Assembly: GCA_001799675.1 (NCBI GenBank)
Contig: MGTX01000026.1
Location: 1-59,877 of the forward strand
Direction: 5' to 3'
Source: Elusimicrobia bacterium GWA2_66_18
Lineage (GTDB): Bacteria > Elusimicrobiota > Elusimicrobia > UBA1565 > UBA9628
Length of the DNA stretch: 59,877 bases
Below are positions 9,563-18,099 of this stretch, piece by piece. Below the pieces are notes generated by a model, which did not search any database, had not been told where the DNA came from, and worked only from the letters and a program-made list of their open reading frames with translations. Position numbers and translations under genes: made by a program. The first letter of the stretch is position 1, and every line of letters starts with the position of its first letter.

Positions 9563-10903
9563 ATGCGCGGACTCGGCGATCTCTTCGAAGTTCCGGACCT
9601 ACGGCGGCGCATCGGCTTCGCGCTGGGCGCCATCGCGGTATTCCGCGTAGGCGCCGCCATCCCTATCCCAGGGGTCAACGGCGACGCGATCCGCGCGATC
9701 TTCAACGCCCAGTCCGGCAGCCTCCTGGGTTTTCTGAACACCTTCTCAGGCGGCGCTTTGGGGCGCTTCTCCATCTTCTCGATGGGCGTCATGCCGTACA
9801 TCAACGCCTCGATCATCATCAGCCTCCTCCAGGGCGCGCATGTCTTCCCGATGCTCGACCGCCTTGCCAAGGAGGGGGAACTCGGGCGGCGCAAGCTGAA
9901 CAACTACACGCGTTATCTCACCCTCTTCCTCGCCACGTTCCAATCCTTCGGCCTGACCCTGGCCATCACCAAGATGCCGACCCCGGGCAACATTCCGGTC
10001 GTGGTGAACCCCGACTGGGCTTTCTACTGCGTGACCGTCCTGACGCTGACTGCCGGCACCATTTTCGTCATGTGGCTCGGCGAGCAGATGACGGAGCAGG
10101 GCATCGGCAACGGTGTTTCCCTGCTTATCTTCGCGGGCATTGTGGAACGCATCCCATCGGCGTCCATGAGCCTCTTTGAGCTTGTGCGCCTGGAGGAGAT
10201 CGGCCTCATCAGTGCGTCCGCCATCGTCGCGGCCTTGATCGCGGTCATCATCGCAGTCGTTTGGGTGGAGACCGCCCAGCGGAAGATCCCGGTGCAGTAT
10301 GCCAAGCGCGTGGTCGGCCGGAAGATGTACGGCGGCGCGCAGAGTTATCTGCCGCTCAAGGTGGATCAAAGCGGCGTTATCGCGGTCATTTTCGCGGTCT
10401 CGCTCTTAGCGGTCCCCATGACCATCGCCCAGTTCTTCCCGCAGAGCGTCATGGGCCAGAAAGTCCTGGAGATCATGAACCGCGGCAGTTGGATCTACGA
10501 CACGTTCTACGCGGGCCTTATCATCTTTTTCTGCTATTTCTACAACTCCGTCTCGATCAACCCTGTGGACTTGGCCGAGAATATGAAGAAGTCCGGCGGC
10601 TTCATCCCGGGCATACGTCCCGGAGAGCCGACGGCCAAGTATATCGAGTGGATCCTAGAGCGCATCACCCTCGGCGGTGCGCTCTTCGTGGCGGCCATCG
10701 CCGTCATGCCGGACGTGCTTAAGCGCAATTTCAGCGTCCCATTCTTCTTCGGCGGAACCTCCCTGCTTATAGCGGTCGGCGTCGCGCTCGACACGATGGG
10801 ACAGGTCGAGGCGCACCTCATCATGAGGCATTACGAGGGCTTTCTTAAGAAGGGACGCATCCAGGGCCGCTGGTTCAATGTCGGGGGAGGAGTCGCCCAG
10901 TGA
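9563..10903 (+). CDS. secY: Protein translocase subunit SecY
   Basis: The channel subunit of the SecYEG translocon in the inner membrane (446 residues, ten expected transmembrane segments). Recognisable parts are the N-terminal LRRRIGFALGAIAVFRVGA, the plug/TM2 region GVMPYINASIIISLLQ, the TM7 area and the cytoplasmic loop RPGEPTAKYIEWILERITLGGA. It is located in its classical place after rplO. Its stop overlaps the GTG start of adk by 4 bp. Confidence 0.97.
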   Translation: MRGLGDLFEVPDLRRRIGFALGAIAVFRVGAAIPIPGVNGDAIRAIFNAQSGSLLGFLNTFSGGALGRFSIFSMGVMPYINASIIISLLQGAHVFPMLDRLAKEGELGRRKLNNYTRYLTLFLATFQSFGLTLAITKMPTPGNIPVVVNPDWAFYCVTVLTLTAGTIFVMWLGEQMTEQGIGNGVSLLIFAGIVERIPSASMSLFELVRLEEIGLISASAIVAALIAVIIAVVWVETAQRKIPVQYAKRVVGRKMYGGAQSYLPLKVDQSGVIAVIFAVSLLAVPMTIAQFFPQSVMGQKVLEIMNRGSWIYDTFYAGLIIFFCYFYNSVSINPVDLAENMKKSGGFIPGIRPGEPTAKYIEWILERITLGGALFVAAIAVMPDVLKRNFSVPFFFGGTSLLIAVGVALDTMGQVEAHLIMRHYEGFLKKGRIQGRWFNVGGGVAQ

Positions 10904-11550
10904 TCGTCATCCTTCTAGGCTCTCCCGGCTCGGGCAAGGGCACGCAGGCCCAGCGCCTCGCGGGCAAGTTCGCCTTCCAGCATCTCGCAACAGGCGATAT
11001 TTTTCGTACGGAGATCGCGCAGAAGTCCGCGCTCGGCCTCAAGGCGCAGGACTACGTGAGGGCCGGTAAGCTCGTCCCCGATGAGGTCGTGACCGAGATG
11101 GTCGCCGCCCGCCTTGAGGTTCGCGGCAAGTATTTGCTTGACGGGTTCCCCCGCAATCTGGCGCAGGCGCAGTCTCTAGATGAGATTCTAAAGCGCAACG
11201 GCTCAACCATCGACCTTGTTTTCTATCTTACACTTCATCCGACCGAAGCGATCCGCCGGATGTCCTCGCGCAGGATCTGCGTCCAGTGTGCCGATGTCTA
11301 TAACGCTCTCAGCCGCCCGCCGAAAACCGACGGCGTTTGTGATAAGTGCGGCGGCAAGGTGATCCAACGCGAGGATGACGCCGAGGCTACGGCCGCTAAG
11401 CGCCTGATGGTCTTCAACGACCTCACGGAACCTCTCGTTGCCTACTACAAGGCTGAACAGGTTTTCCATTCGATCGATGCGGCGAATTCGCCCGATCAGG
11501 TGGAGGCGGCTCTGTCCGCCGTCATCGAGTCCGCGCGGACGGCACGCTGA
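10900..11550 (+). CDS. adk: Adenylate kinase with zinc-type lid
   Basis: Catalyses ATP + AMP = 2 ADP. The P-loop GSPGSGKGT is at residues 7-15, the NMP-binding LATGDIFR follows, and the DGFPRN motif is at about 81-86. The lid carries Cys127, Cys130, Cys147 and Cys150 (CVQC...CDKC), the zinc-binding version of the long-form enzyme. The 216-residue length fits. The GTG start overlaps the secY stop. Confidence 0.96.
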   Translation: MIVILLGSPGSGKGTQAQRLAGKFAFQHLATGDIFRTEIAQKSALGLKAQDYVRAGKLVPDEVVTEMVAARLEVRGKYLLDGFPRNLAQAQSLDEILKRNGSTIDLVFYLTLHPTEAIRRMSSRRICVQCADVYNALSRPPKTDGVCDKCGGKVIQREDDAEATAAKRLMVFNDLTEPLVAYYKAEQVFHSIDAANSPDQVEAALSAVIESARTAR

Positions 11551-11551
11551 C

Positions 11552-12358
11552 ATGTTTATGGCCAAGGCCGTGGAAGTCAAGAGCCGCGAGGAGATCGCGG
11601 CGATGCGTCGGGCCGGCGCCGTCGTGGCGGACATCCTCGCCCTCCTTGCCTCCCGAATCACCGCCGGCGTGACCACGGGCGAGATCGACAGGATCGCCCG
11701 CGAGGAACTCAAGCTGCGCGGCGCCAAGCCGGCCTTCCTTAACTATCACGGCTTCCCGGGCGTCATCTGCGTCTCCCTCAACTGTGAGGTCGTGCACGGG
11801 ATCCCGAGCGTCAAGAGGGCGCTCAAGGAAGGAGACATCGTCGGCCTGGACTTCGGCGCGATGATCGACGGCTGGTTCGGCGACGCCGCGGTGACGGTCG
11901 GCGTCGGCCGTATCTCTCCGGAGGCCGAGCGCCTCATTGGTGTGACGCGCGAATCCCTGGAGAAGGGCATCGCCGCGATCCAGCCCGGCGCGCGGACCGG
12001 GGACATCGGCGCCGCAATTCAGGCTCATGCCGAGGCCGCGGGCTACTCCGTGGTTCGCGAGTTCGTCGGTCACGGCATCGGCCGCGCCCTTCATGAGGAT
12101 CCGCCGGTGCCGAATTACGGCAAGGCCGGCGCCGGGGCGCGTCTCAAGCCAGGCATGACCATCGCCATCGAGCCTATGGTCAATGTGGGCGTGCACGAGG
12201 TCGTGACGCTCGAGGACGGTTGGACCGCCGTCACCAAGGACCGGAAACTATCCGCTCACTTCGAGCACACGGTGCTCGTGACCGAGACCGGCTCCGAAGT
12301 GCTGACGCTCCCTTCGGGACCGTTCCAAAAAATCCCCTCAACCAATCAGATTTCATGA
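11552..12358 (+). CDS. map: Methionine aminopeptidase, type I
   Basis: Removes the N-terminal Met from nascent proteins. All five metal ligands can be placed: Asp100 (GLDFGAM), Asp111 (FGDAAVT), His174 (FVGHGIG), Glu207 (IAIEPMV) and Glu238 (AHFEHTV). Substrate His82 (CEVVHGIP) is also present. The start is one base after adk; a second in-frame ATG two codons later would also work. There is no N-terminal SH3 or zinc domain (268 residues). Its stop overlaps infA by 4 bp. Confidence 0.96.
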   Translation: MFMAKAVEVKSREEIAAMRRAGAVVADILALLASRITAGVTTGEIDRIAREELKLRGAKPAFLNYHGFPGVICVSLNCEVVHGIPSVKRALKEGDIVGLDFGAMIDGWFGDAAVTVGVGRISPEAERLIGVTRESLEKGIAAIQPGARTGDIGAAIQAHAEAAGYSVVREFVGHGIGRALHEDPPVPNYGKAGAGARLKPGMTIAIEPMVNVGVHEVVTLEDGWTAVTKDRKLSAHFEHTVLVTETGSEVLTLPSGPFQKIPSTNQIS

Positions 12359-12570
12359 CGAAAGAAGAGAAGATCGAAGTGGAAGGCAGCATCCTGGAGG
12401 CGCTCCCGAACGCGATGTTCCGCGTGCAGATCGCTCCCGGAAAGACAGTGTTGGCCCACATCTCCGGCAAGATGAGGATGCACTACATCAAGATCCTCCC
12501 CGGAGACCGGGTCCGGATCGAGTTGTCGCCGTACGACCTTACGCGGGGACGCATCACCTATCGGGAGTAA
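12355..12570 (+). CDS. infA: Translation initiation factor IF-1
   Basis: A single S1/OB-fold protein of 71 residues that binds the ribosomal A site during initiation. The sequence has the family pattern: [20 protein letters not shown], then [20 protein letters not shown] and [19 protein letters not shown] at the end. The ATG overlaps the map stop (ATGA). Confidence 0.97.
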   Translation: MTKEEKIEVEGSILEALPNAMFRVQIAPGKTVLAHISGKMRMHYIKILPGDRVRIELSPYDLTRGRITYRE

Positions 12571-12574
12571 TACG

Positions 12575-12688
12575 ATGAAAGTCAGAGCGAGCGTCAAGCC
12601 TATCTGCCAGAAGTGTAAGATCGTCAAGCGCAACGGCGTTATCCGCGTTCTGTGCACGAACCCGAAGCACAAGCAACGACAGGGCTGA
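12575..12688 (+). CDS. rpmJ: 50S ribosomal protein L36, zinc-type
   Basis: A 37-residue protein read from the ATG four bases after infA. It has the zinc-ribbon pattern CQKC (residues 11-14) with a distal Cys27 and His32 ([12 protein letters not shown]), the family's MKVRASVK start, and the typical end. Its position between infA and rpsM is canonical. Confidence 0.95.
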   Translation: MKVRASVKPICQKCKIVKRNGVIRVLCTNPKHKQRQG

Positions 12689-12723
12689 GTTGGACTGAGT
12701 CAGGAACAAAGGAGAATACGAGT

Positions 12724-13119
12724 ATGGCGCGTGTGGCGGGAGTCGACCTCCCCAAGAACAAGCGGATCGACGTGGCCTTGTGCTACCTCTACGGCGTGGG
12801 CAGGACCCGCGCGGCCGAGGTACTCTCGAGGCTTAATGGAGCCGTGACCCCGCAAACGCGGGTCAAGGACCTGACCGAACAGCAGGTCGGCCTGCTCAAC
12901 ACCATTCTAACCAAGGAGTACAAGGTTGAGGGAGAACTCCGCCGCGAGACGCAGGCTCACATGCAGCGCCTGACCGAGATCGGCTCCTACCGCGGGCACC
13001 GGCATCGCCGCAGCCTGCCGGCGCGCGGACAGCGCACCAAGACGAACGCGCGCACTCGCCGCGGCCGCCGCAAGACCGTGGGCGTTGGCAAGGCCACGTC
13101 GCCGACCGGGAAAGCCTAA
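12724..13119 (+). CDS. rpsM: 30S ribosomal protein S13
   Basis: S13 (131 residues) forms intersubunit bridges and contacts P-site tRNA. The start MARVAGVDLPKNKRIDVAL and the C-terminal basic tail after IGSYRGHRHRRSLPARGQRT are diagnostic. The GGAGA ribosome-binding site lies upstream of the chosen ATG. The longer upstream frame is not supported. Confidence 0.96.
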   Translation: MARVAGVDLPKNKRIDVALCYLYGVGRTRAAEVLSRLNGAVTPQTRVKDLTEQQVGLLNTILTKEYKVEGELRRETQAHMQRLTEIGSYRGHRHRRSLPARGQRTKTNARTRRGRRKTVGVGKATSPTGKA

Positions 13120-13144
13120 GTCCCCATTCTGAGGAGATCGAATC

Positions 13145-13564
13145 ATGGCTGATGAGAAGACCGCCGCCGCGCCGAAGGCAACTCCTTCGCCGGTTCCCCG
13201 CAAGAAGACCTGGAAGTCTCTGACCTTCGCGAAGGTCCACATCCAGTGTTCATTCAACAACACCGTTGTGACGCTCACCGACGATCGAGGCGACGTGCTC
13301 GCCTGGTCAACGGCCGGAGGTTCCGGTTTTCGCGGCACCAAGAAGGGCACGCCCTTCGCCGCCGGCGTGACGGCCAGCAAGGTCGCCAAGAAGGCGATCG
13401 AGATGGGCGTCAAGCAAGTCGCCGTCTTCATCAAGGGCCCCGGACCGGGGCGCGAGACCGCGGTGCGCTCCCTGGGCGCGGCCGGTCTGCTCGTCGTCAG
13501 CCTCAAGGACGTCACGCCGATCCCGCATAACGGCTGCCGCCCGCCCAAGGCCAGGAGGGTCTAG
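13145..13564 (+). CDS. rpsK: 30S ribosomal protein S11
   Basis: S11 lies on the platform of the small subunit. The core runs from [19 protein letters not shown] through SAGGSGF-like [15 protein letters not shown] to the signature VKGPGPGRE region ([14 protein letters not shown]) and the C-terminal [18 protein letters not shown]. The 139-residue product has a short Ala/Lys/Pro-rich N-terminal extension. Confidence 0.96.
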   Translation: MADEKTAAAPKATPSPVPRKKTWKSLTFAKVHIQCSFNNTVVTLTDDRGDVLAWSTAGGSGFRGTKKGTPFAAGVTASKVAKKAIEMGVKQVAVFIKGPGPGRETAVRSLGAAGLLVVSLKDVTPIPHNGCRPPKARRV

Positions 13565-13566
13565 AG

Positions 13567-14193
13567 ATGTCGCGCTATACAGACGCCGTCTGCAAGTTGT
13601 GCCGCCGGGAGCAACAGAAGTTATTCCTAAAGGGCGACAAATGCTACACGAAATGCATGCTCGAGAAGCGGCCCGGCATTCCCGGGATGGCCAAGCCCCA
13701 GCGCGGCAAGCCTTCCGCCTTCTCAATTCGCCTGCGCGAGAAACAGAAGCTGCGCCGCATGGTCCAGATGAACGAGCGCCCGTTCGAGCGCAAGGTCGTG
13801 GAGGCGTCCAAAGCTCGTGAGGCTTCAGGCGACCATCTGCTGCGCGCCCTTGAGCTCCGCCTCGACAACATCATCAAGCGTATGGGCGTGTCGACCTCGC
13901 TGAAGACCGCGCGCCAACTCGTCAAGCATGGTCACGTCAAGATCGGCGGCAAGCAGGTCAACATCCCCTCTTACCCGGTCAAGGCCGGCGAGGTGATCTC
14001 CCTGAGCCAGAAGCTTAAGGAGAACGTGGGCGTCAAGCTCAGCCTCGAGACCGCCAAGAAGCTTAACAACCGCCCGAGCTTCATTGAGTTCGATGAGACG
14101 ACCCTCACGGCCAAGGTGCTCCGCATCCCGGAGCGCGCCGAGATGTCGTTCCCGATCAACGACCAGCTGATCATCGAGTATTATTCCCGCTGA
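13567..14193 (+). CDS. rpsD: 30S ribosomal protein S4, zinc-binding form
   Basis: S4 (208 residues) is a primary 16S rRNA binder and a fidelity protein. The N-terminal CKLC and CYTKC cysteines (residues 9-12 and ~29-33) mark the zinc-containing version. The S4 RNA-binding domain covers about residues 98-160 (LELRLDNIIKRMGVSTSLKT, then ARQLVKHGHVKIGGK). The product ends QLIIEYYSR, as in the family. Confidence 0.96.
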   Translation: MSRYTDAVCKLCRREQQKLFLKGDKCYTKCMLEKRPGIPGMAKPQRGKPSAFSIRLREKQKLRRMVQMNERPFERKVVEASKAREASGDHLLRALELRLDNIIKRMGVSTSLKTARQLVKHGHVKIGGKQVNIPSYPVKAGEVISLSQKLKENVGVKLSLETAKKLNNRPSFIEFDETTLTAKVLRIPERAEMSFPINDQLIIEYYSR

Positions 14194-14249
14194 CGCTCGA
14201 ATATCAATAAACATCCTGACCCCAGTCTGATCCCGGAGAAGAAGAGACC

Positions 14250-15260
14250 ATGGCTTACAAAGAACTGATCCTGCCGCAGAAGCTGTCCGTCGACGAGAAG
14301 ACGATGTCTGATAGTTACGCTAAGTTCGTCGCAGAGCCCTATGAGCGCGGCTATGGCCACACGGTCGGCAACGCCCTGCGCCGCGTGCTGCTGTCAAGCC
14401 TTGAGGGAGCCGCGGTCACCGCAGTGCGAATCGAGAAGGCGACGCACGAGTACCAGGCGCTGCCCGGGGTCAAGGAGGACGTGATGAATGTCCTCCTTAA
14501 TCTCAAAAAGCTGCGCGTGAAGCTGTTTTCCAATGGCCCCGAGACCGTCTTCCTCGCCGTCAACAAGGAAGGCGTGGTCACCGCCAAGAACATCTCGGGC
14601 AACGCGAACGTCGAGGTCGTCAATAAGGATCTCGTCATCGCGCACCTGGAAGCGGGCGGCAAGATCGACATGGAGATCGAGATCTCCAAGGGCCGAGGCT
14701 ATGTCCCGGCCGAGGAACTCCGCGCGCAGAACCAGTGGGCCGCCGGCTTCCTGCCGGTGGACGCGCTGTTCTCGCCGGTCGTGAAGGTCCACTACGACGT
14801 GGAGAACGCGCGCGTCGGTCAGGTGACCGATTACGACCGCCTGATTCTCGAGATCTGGACAGACGGCTCGCTCAACCCCGCTGAGGCGCTGATCCAGTCC
14901 TCGAAGCTGCTGCGCGAGTCGCTTAACATCTTCATCCCCGAGGAAGAGCAGCAGGCCGAGGCTGCTACGGCCGGTTTTGAAGCCGCCGGCGAAGAGGGAG
15001 CGTCCGACATCGCCATCGCCGGTCTGGATCCGAAGCTCCGTGAGATCCTCAACCAACCCATCGAGATGATCGAACTCTCTTCGCGCGCCTCCAACTGCCT
15101 CAAGGTCGCGCACATCCGCACTATCGGCGAACTCGTCGGAAAGCGTGACGAAGAGTTGCTCGCCGTCAAGAACTTCGGTAGGAAGTCCTTGGACGAGATC
15201 AAGGACCGCCTCAAGGATATGGGGCTGTCGCTCGGGATGCAGGTCGGCCAGGTCGCTTGA
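14250..15260 (+). CDS. rpoA: DNA-directed RNA polymerase alpha subunit
   Basis: A 336-residue alpha subunit. The N-terminal dimerisation domain shows EPYERGYGHTVGNALRRVLLSS and the LPGVKEDVMNVLLNLK segment. The C-terminal domain, which binds UP elements and activators, spans about residues 265-330 (PIEMIELSSRASNCLK, then LLAVKNFGRKSLDEIKDRL). A GGAGAAGAAG ribosome-binding site precedes the ATG. A 56-bp gap before it could hold a minor promoter, but none is clear. Confidence 0.97.
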   Translation: MAYKELILPQKLSVDEKTMSDSYAKFVAEPYERGYGHTVGNALRRVLLSSLEGAAVTAVRIEKATHEYQALPGVKEDVMNVLLNLKKLRVKLFSNGPETVFLAVNKEGVVTAKNISGNANVEVVNKDLVIAHLEAGGKIDMEIEISKGRGYVPAEELRAQNQWAAGFLPVDALFSPVVKVHYDVENARVGQVTDYDRLILEIWTDGSLNPAEALIQSSKLLRESLNIFIPEEEQQAEAATAGFEAAGEEGASDIAIAGLDPKLREILNQPIEMIELSSRASNCLKVAHIRTIGELVGKRDEELLAVKNFGRKSLDEIKDRLKDMGLSLGMQVGQVA

Positions 15261-15283
15261 CGGAGATTGAATAGGAGTCCAAT

Positions 15284-15631
15284 ATGGCATCGAAAACACT
15301 AGGTCGGCGCCAGATGGGCGTCACGAGTTCGCATCGCCGTTCGTTGCTGCGCAATATGGCGACGAGCCTCTTCAAGCACGAGCGCATCGAGACCACGATC
15401 ACGAAGGCGAAGGAACTTCGCCCCTACGCCGAGAAGATCATTACGCACGCGAAGAAGGGCGAACACTTCATGGTGCGCCGTCAGATTCAGGACAAGGCCG
15501 TCTACAAGAAACTCTTCGAGATACTGGCTCCTCGCTACGCTGAGCGCCCGGGCGGCTATACCCGCATCCTGCGCCTCGATCCCCGCTTGGGGGACAACTC
15601 CAAGCGGGGCCTGATCATGCTCGTCTCTTAA
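15284..15631 (+). CDS. rplQ: 50S ribosomal protein L17
   Basis: L17 (115 residues) lies near the tunnel exit. It has the family pattern [39 protein letters not shown] and the C-terminal [16 protein letters not shown]. It closes the alpha-type part of the ribosomal cluster, and mreB follows after 7 bp. Confidence 0.96.
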   Translation: MASKTLGRRQMGVTSSHRRSLLRNMATSLFKHERIETTITKAKELRPYAEKIITHAKKGEHFMVRRQIQDKAVYKKLFEILAPRYAERPGGYTRILRLDPRLGDNSKRGLIMLVS

Positions 15632-15638
15632 AACCGGA

Positions 15639-16688
15639 ATGCTCAACTTCCTCTTCGCCCTGTTCTCTAACGATATGGGGATCGACCTCGGCACGGCCAA
15701 CACCCTGGTTTACGTCAAGGGTCAGGGCATCGTGCTGCGGGAGCCCTCGGTGGTCGCGATCGACCGCGAGACCCGCCGCGTCCTGGCGATCGGAGCGGAG
15801 GCGAAGAGAATGCTGGGACGTACGCCTGCGTCGATCATTGCGGTTCGTCCCCTGAAGAACGGCGTCATCGCCGACTTCGAGGTCACTCAGGAGATGATCA
15901 AGTATTTCATCCGCAAGGTGCACAACCGCCGTTCCTTGCTTCATCCGAGAATCGTCATCGGCATCCCTTCGGGCATCACCGAGGTGGAGCGCCGCGCCGT
16001 CCAGGAGTCGGCCGAGCAGGCGGGCGCCCGCCAGGTGTATCTCATCGAGGAGCCCATGGCGGCTGCGATCGGGGCCGACCTTCCGATTTCGGAGCCGCAC
16101 GGCAACTTCATCGTGGATATCGGCGGCGGCACGACGGAAGCTGCCGTCATCTCGTTGGGCGGGTTGGTCGTCTCGAAGTCGCTTGACATCGCGGGCGACG
16201 AGATGGATGAAGCCATCATGATGCATTTCCGCCGGAAATACAACCTCCTGATCGGGGAAACCACGTCCGAGGACGTGAAGATCCAGATCGGCTCGGTCTT
16301 CCCGCTTAAAGAGGAGAAGACTATGGAGGTCAAGGGCCGGGACCAAGCCACCGGCCTTCCGAAGACCGTTCTTATCACCTCGGAGGAGGTGCGGCAGGCT
16401 CTCATGGAGCCGATGCAGCTTATCCTCGATGTCATCAAAAATACGCTGGAGGAGACTCCGGCGGAACTGGCTGCAGATTTGGTGGACCGCGGGATCATGC
16501 TCGCGGGAGGAGGTTCCTTGCTGCGCGGATTGCCGGACTTGATCCGCCAGGAAACCGAACTCCCCGTGCATCGTGCCGCGGACCCCTTGAGCTGCGTCGC
16601 GCTCGGGACGGGGAAGTTCCTCGAGGAGTTGGACAACATCATGAACCGGCACCCCGACTTCGTCACGTCTTATCGGTACCGCTCCTAA
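15639..16688 (+). CDS. mreB: Rod shape-determining protein MreB
   Basis: An actin-like cytoskeletal ATPase that guides lateral wall synthesis. The amphipathic N-terminus (MLNFLFALF) is followed by phosphate-1 motif [18 protein letters not shown], the connect/phosphate-2 region [17 protein letters not shown] and the adenosine motif [14 protein letters not shown]. Length 349 is typical. Placement directly behind rplQ links cell shape to ribosome production in one transcriptional direction. No strong ribosome-binding site is seen, so coupling to rplQ translation is likely. Confidence 0.97.
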   Translation: MLNFLFALFSNDMGIDLGTANTLVYVKGQGIVLREPSVVAIDRETRRVLAIGAEAKRMLGRTPASIIAVRPLKNGVIADFEVTQEMIKYFIRKVHNRRSLLHPRIVIGIPSGITEVERRAVQESAEQAGARQVYLIEEPMAAAIGADLPISEPHGNFIVDIGGGTTEAAVISLGGLVVSKSLDIAGDEMDEAIMMHFRRKYNLLIGETTSEDVKIQIGSVFPLKEEKTMEVKGRDQATGLPKTVLITSEEVRQALMEPMQLILDVIKNTLEETPAELAADLVDRGIMLAGGGSLLRGLPDLIRQETELPVHRAADPLSCVALGTGKFLEELDNIMNRHPDFVTSYRYRS

Positions 16689-16753
16689 GGCGCGTCCCTT
16701 CCCGGTCGCAGTCGTTCCGCCGCCGTAGACCCGGCCCTTGTGGCCGGACGGCC

Positions 16754-17632
16754 ATGCAACGCGAAAATCGGATCGCGCATTACGTCGTGGGCATGCTCAC
16801 GACGCTCTCGCTGGTCCTTCTGTCCATGCCGCTCTCGTCGCCCGTTAGGTCCGCCAAGGCCCTTGCGAGCTACATTTTCGACCCCATCTCGTACGAGGGG
16901 GAGAGAGGCGCCCAGAAGATGGCCGGTGTACCCGCGCGGGTGCGCGAGCTGCTGACGGCCGACCTCCAGAACCGGATCCTCCAGGAAGAATTGCGCGGCA
17001 TCACCTGGATCAAGCTCACGATCGAGTCCCTTTCCCTCGAGAACAAGCGCCTGCGGCGCGCGCTGGGCCTGAAGATGTCTTCCGGTCGCCATCCGATCTG
17101 GGCGCACGTGATGGAGCGCGACCCTCTGCACTGGTATCGGTCCGTGTCGGTGGACGCCGGTTCCGACCTAGACGTTTCTCTCAACGATCCCGTGCTGGGG
17201 CGGAATGGAGACGTTCTGGTCGCCGTCGGCCGAGTCGTCGAGGTCCGGCCGCGCACCTCGACGGTCCTTCTCCTGAGCGACGAGCGTTCGGCGGTGGCAG
17301 CCTACCTTTCCTCGGCGACGCTGGAAGGCCTGGCTCAAGGTCAGGACAGCCCCCACCTGCGCATGAATTACATCAACGCGGAGGCGAAACTATTCCTGGG
17401 CGACTTCATCTACACCTCGCCGACGAGCGCGACCTTCCCGCCGGACGTCCTCATCGGACGCGTCGCCAAGGTCTATCCGCGCGACCCCTTCCTAACCTTT
17501 CAGGCCGTCGAGGTCGCTCCCTTTCTCGACGCGACCTCGCTTCAGGAAGTTCTCATCCTCCGCACCCGACAGAGCGAGCGGGAGCCCGCTGCGGAAGAGG
17601 AGCCCGCGGGCACGGAACAGGCGCCCCGATGA
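16754..17632 (+). CDS. mreC: Rod shape-determining protein MreC
   Basis: A periplasmic scaffold of the elongasome (292 residues). One N-terminal transmembrane segment (YVVGMLTTLSLVLLSMPL) is followed by a coiled-coil-like helix (about residues 60-95) and two beta domains with ARVMERDPLHWYRS-like and DVLIGRVAKVYPRD segments. The ATG lacks a Shine-Dalgarno sequence. A GGCCG-GA-CGGCC palindrome sits right before it (16742-16753). It overlaps mreD by 4 bp. Confidence 0.93.
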   Translation: MQRENRIAHYVVGMLTTLSLVLLSMPLSSPVRSAKALASYIFDPISYEGERGAQKMAGVPARVRELLTADLQNRILQEELRGITWIKLTIESLSLENKRLRRALGLKMSSGRHPIWAHVMERDPLHWYRSVSVDAGSDLDVSLNDPVLGRNGDVLVAVGRVVEVRPRTSTVLLLSDERSAVAAYLSSATLEGLAQGQDSPHLRMNYINAEAKLFLGDFIYTSPTSATFPPDVLIGRVAKVYPRDPFLTFQAVEVAPFLDATSLQEVLILRTRQSEREPAAEEEPAGTEQAPR

Positions 17633-18099
17633 GGATTATGCGCTCGTTTTTGCTCTTCGTCGGGGTGATGCTGCTTCAGTGGTGGTGGAACACGCATCTC
17701 GCTTATTGGGGCGCGGCCCCACAATTCCTCCTCGCGCTGACCGTTCTCATAGCGGCGCGCCGCGGGTCCGTCACGGCGATGCTCATTGGTTTCGCGTGGG
17801 GGATTTTTGTCGATACCCTGCGCGCCGACCTCTTCGGCGCCAACGCGCTCCTCTACACGGTGGCCGGTTATTGGGCCGGCATGGCCCGCAAGCAGATCGA
17901 CTTGCGCGCCATGGGCCCGCTGGCCGCCGTCGTCTTCATCCTCTCCTGGGGCTATACGCTTATGATCGGCGTCGTGGGGCTCGTATTCCAAAAATCGTTC
18001 CTGTGGATCGGCTGGGTCCCGGCCCTGCTCACCCCATTCCTCAACGCCTTGACCGCATCCGTGGCCGCTGTCGTTTGGGAAGCATGGGGGGAGCCATGA
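17629..18099 (+). CDS. mreD: Rod shape-determining protein MreD
   Basis: An integral membrane partner of MreC (156 residues, five to six hydrophobic segments). MreD-like features are the N-terminal LLFVGVMLLQWWWNTHLA and the conserved RRGSVTAMLIGFAWGIFVDTLRAD region. The ATG overlaps the mreC stop, and its TGA overlaps the mrdA ATG. This ATGA chaining suggests that the complex is made in balanced amounts. Confidence 0.9.
   Translation: MRIMRSFLLFVGVMLLQWWWNTHLAYWGAAPQFLLALTVLIAARRGSVTAMLIGFAWGIFVDTLRADLFGANALLYTVAGYWAGMARKQIDLRAMGPLAAVVFILSWGYTLMIGVVGLVFQKSFLWIGWVPALLTPFLNALTASVAAVVWEAWGEP

Noticed and set aside
17679-18095. N-terminal extension of PBP2 through mreD
   Set aside because: The upstream 139 codons are an out-of-frame reading of mreD; the ATG at 18096 gives the normal PBP2 N-terminus with its membrane anchor.
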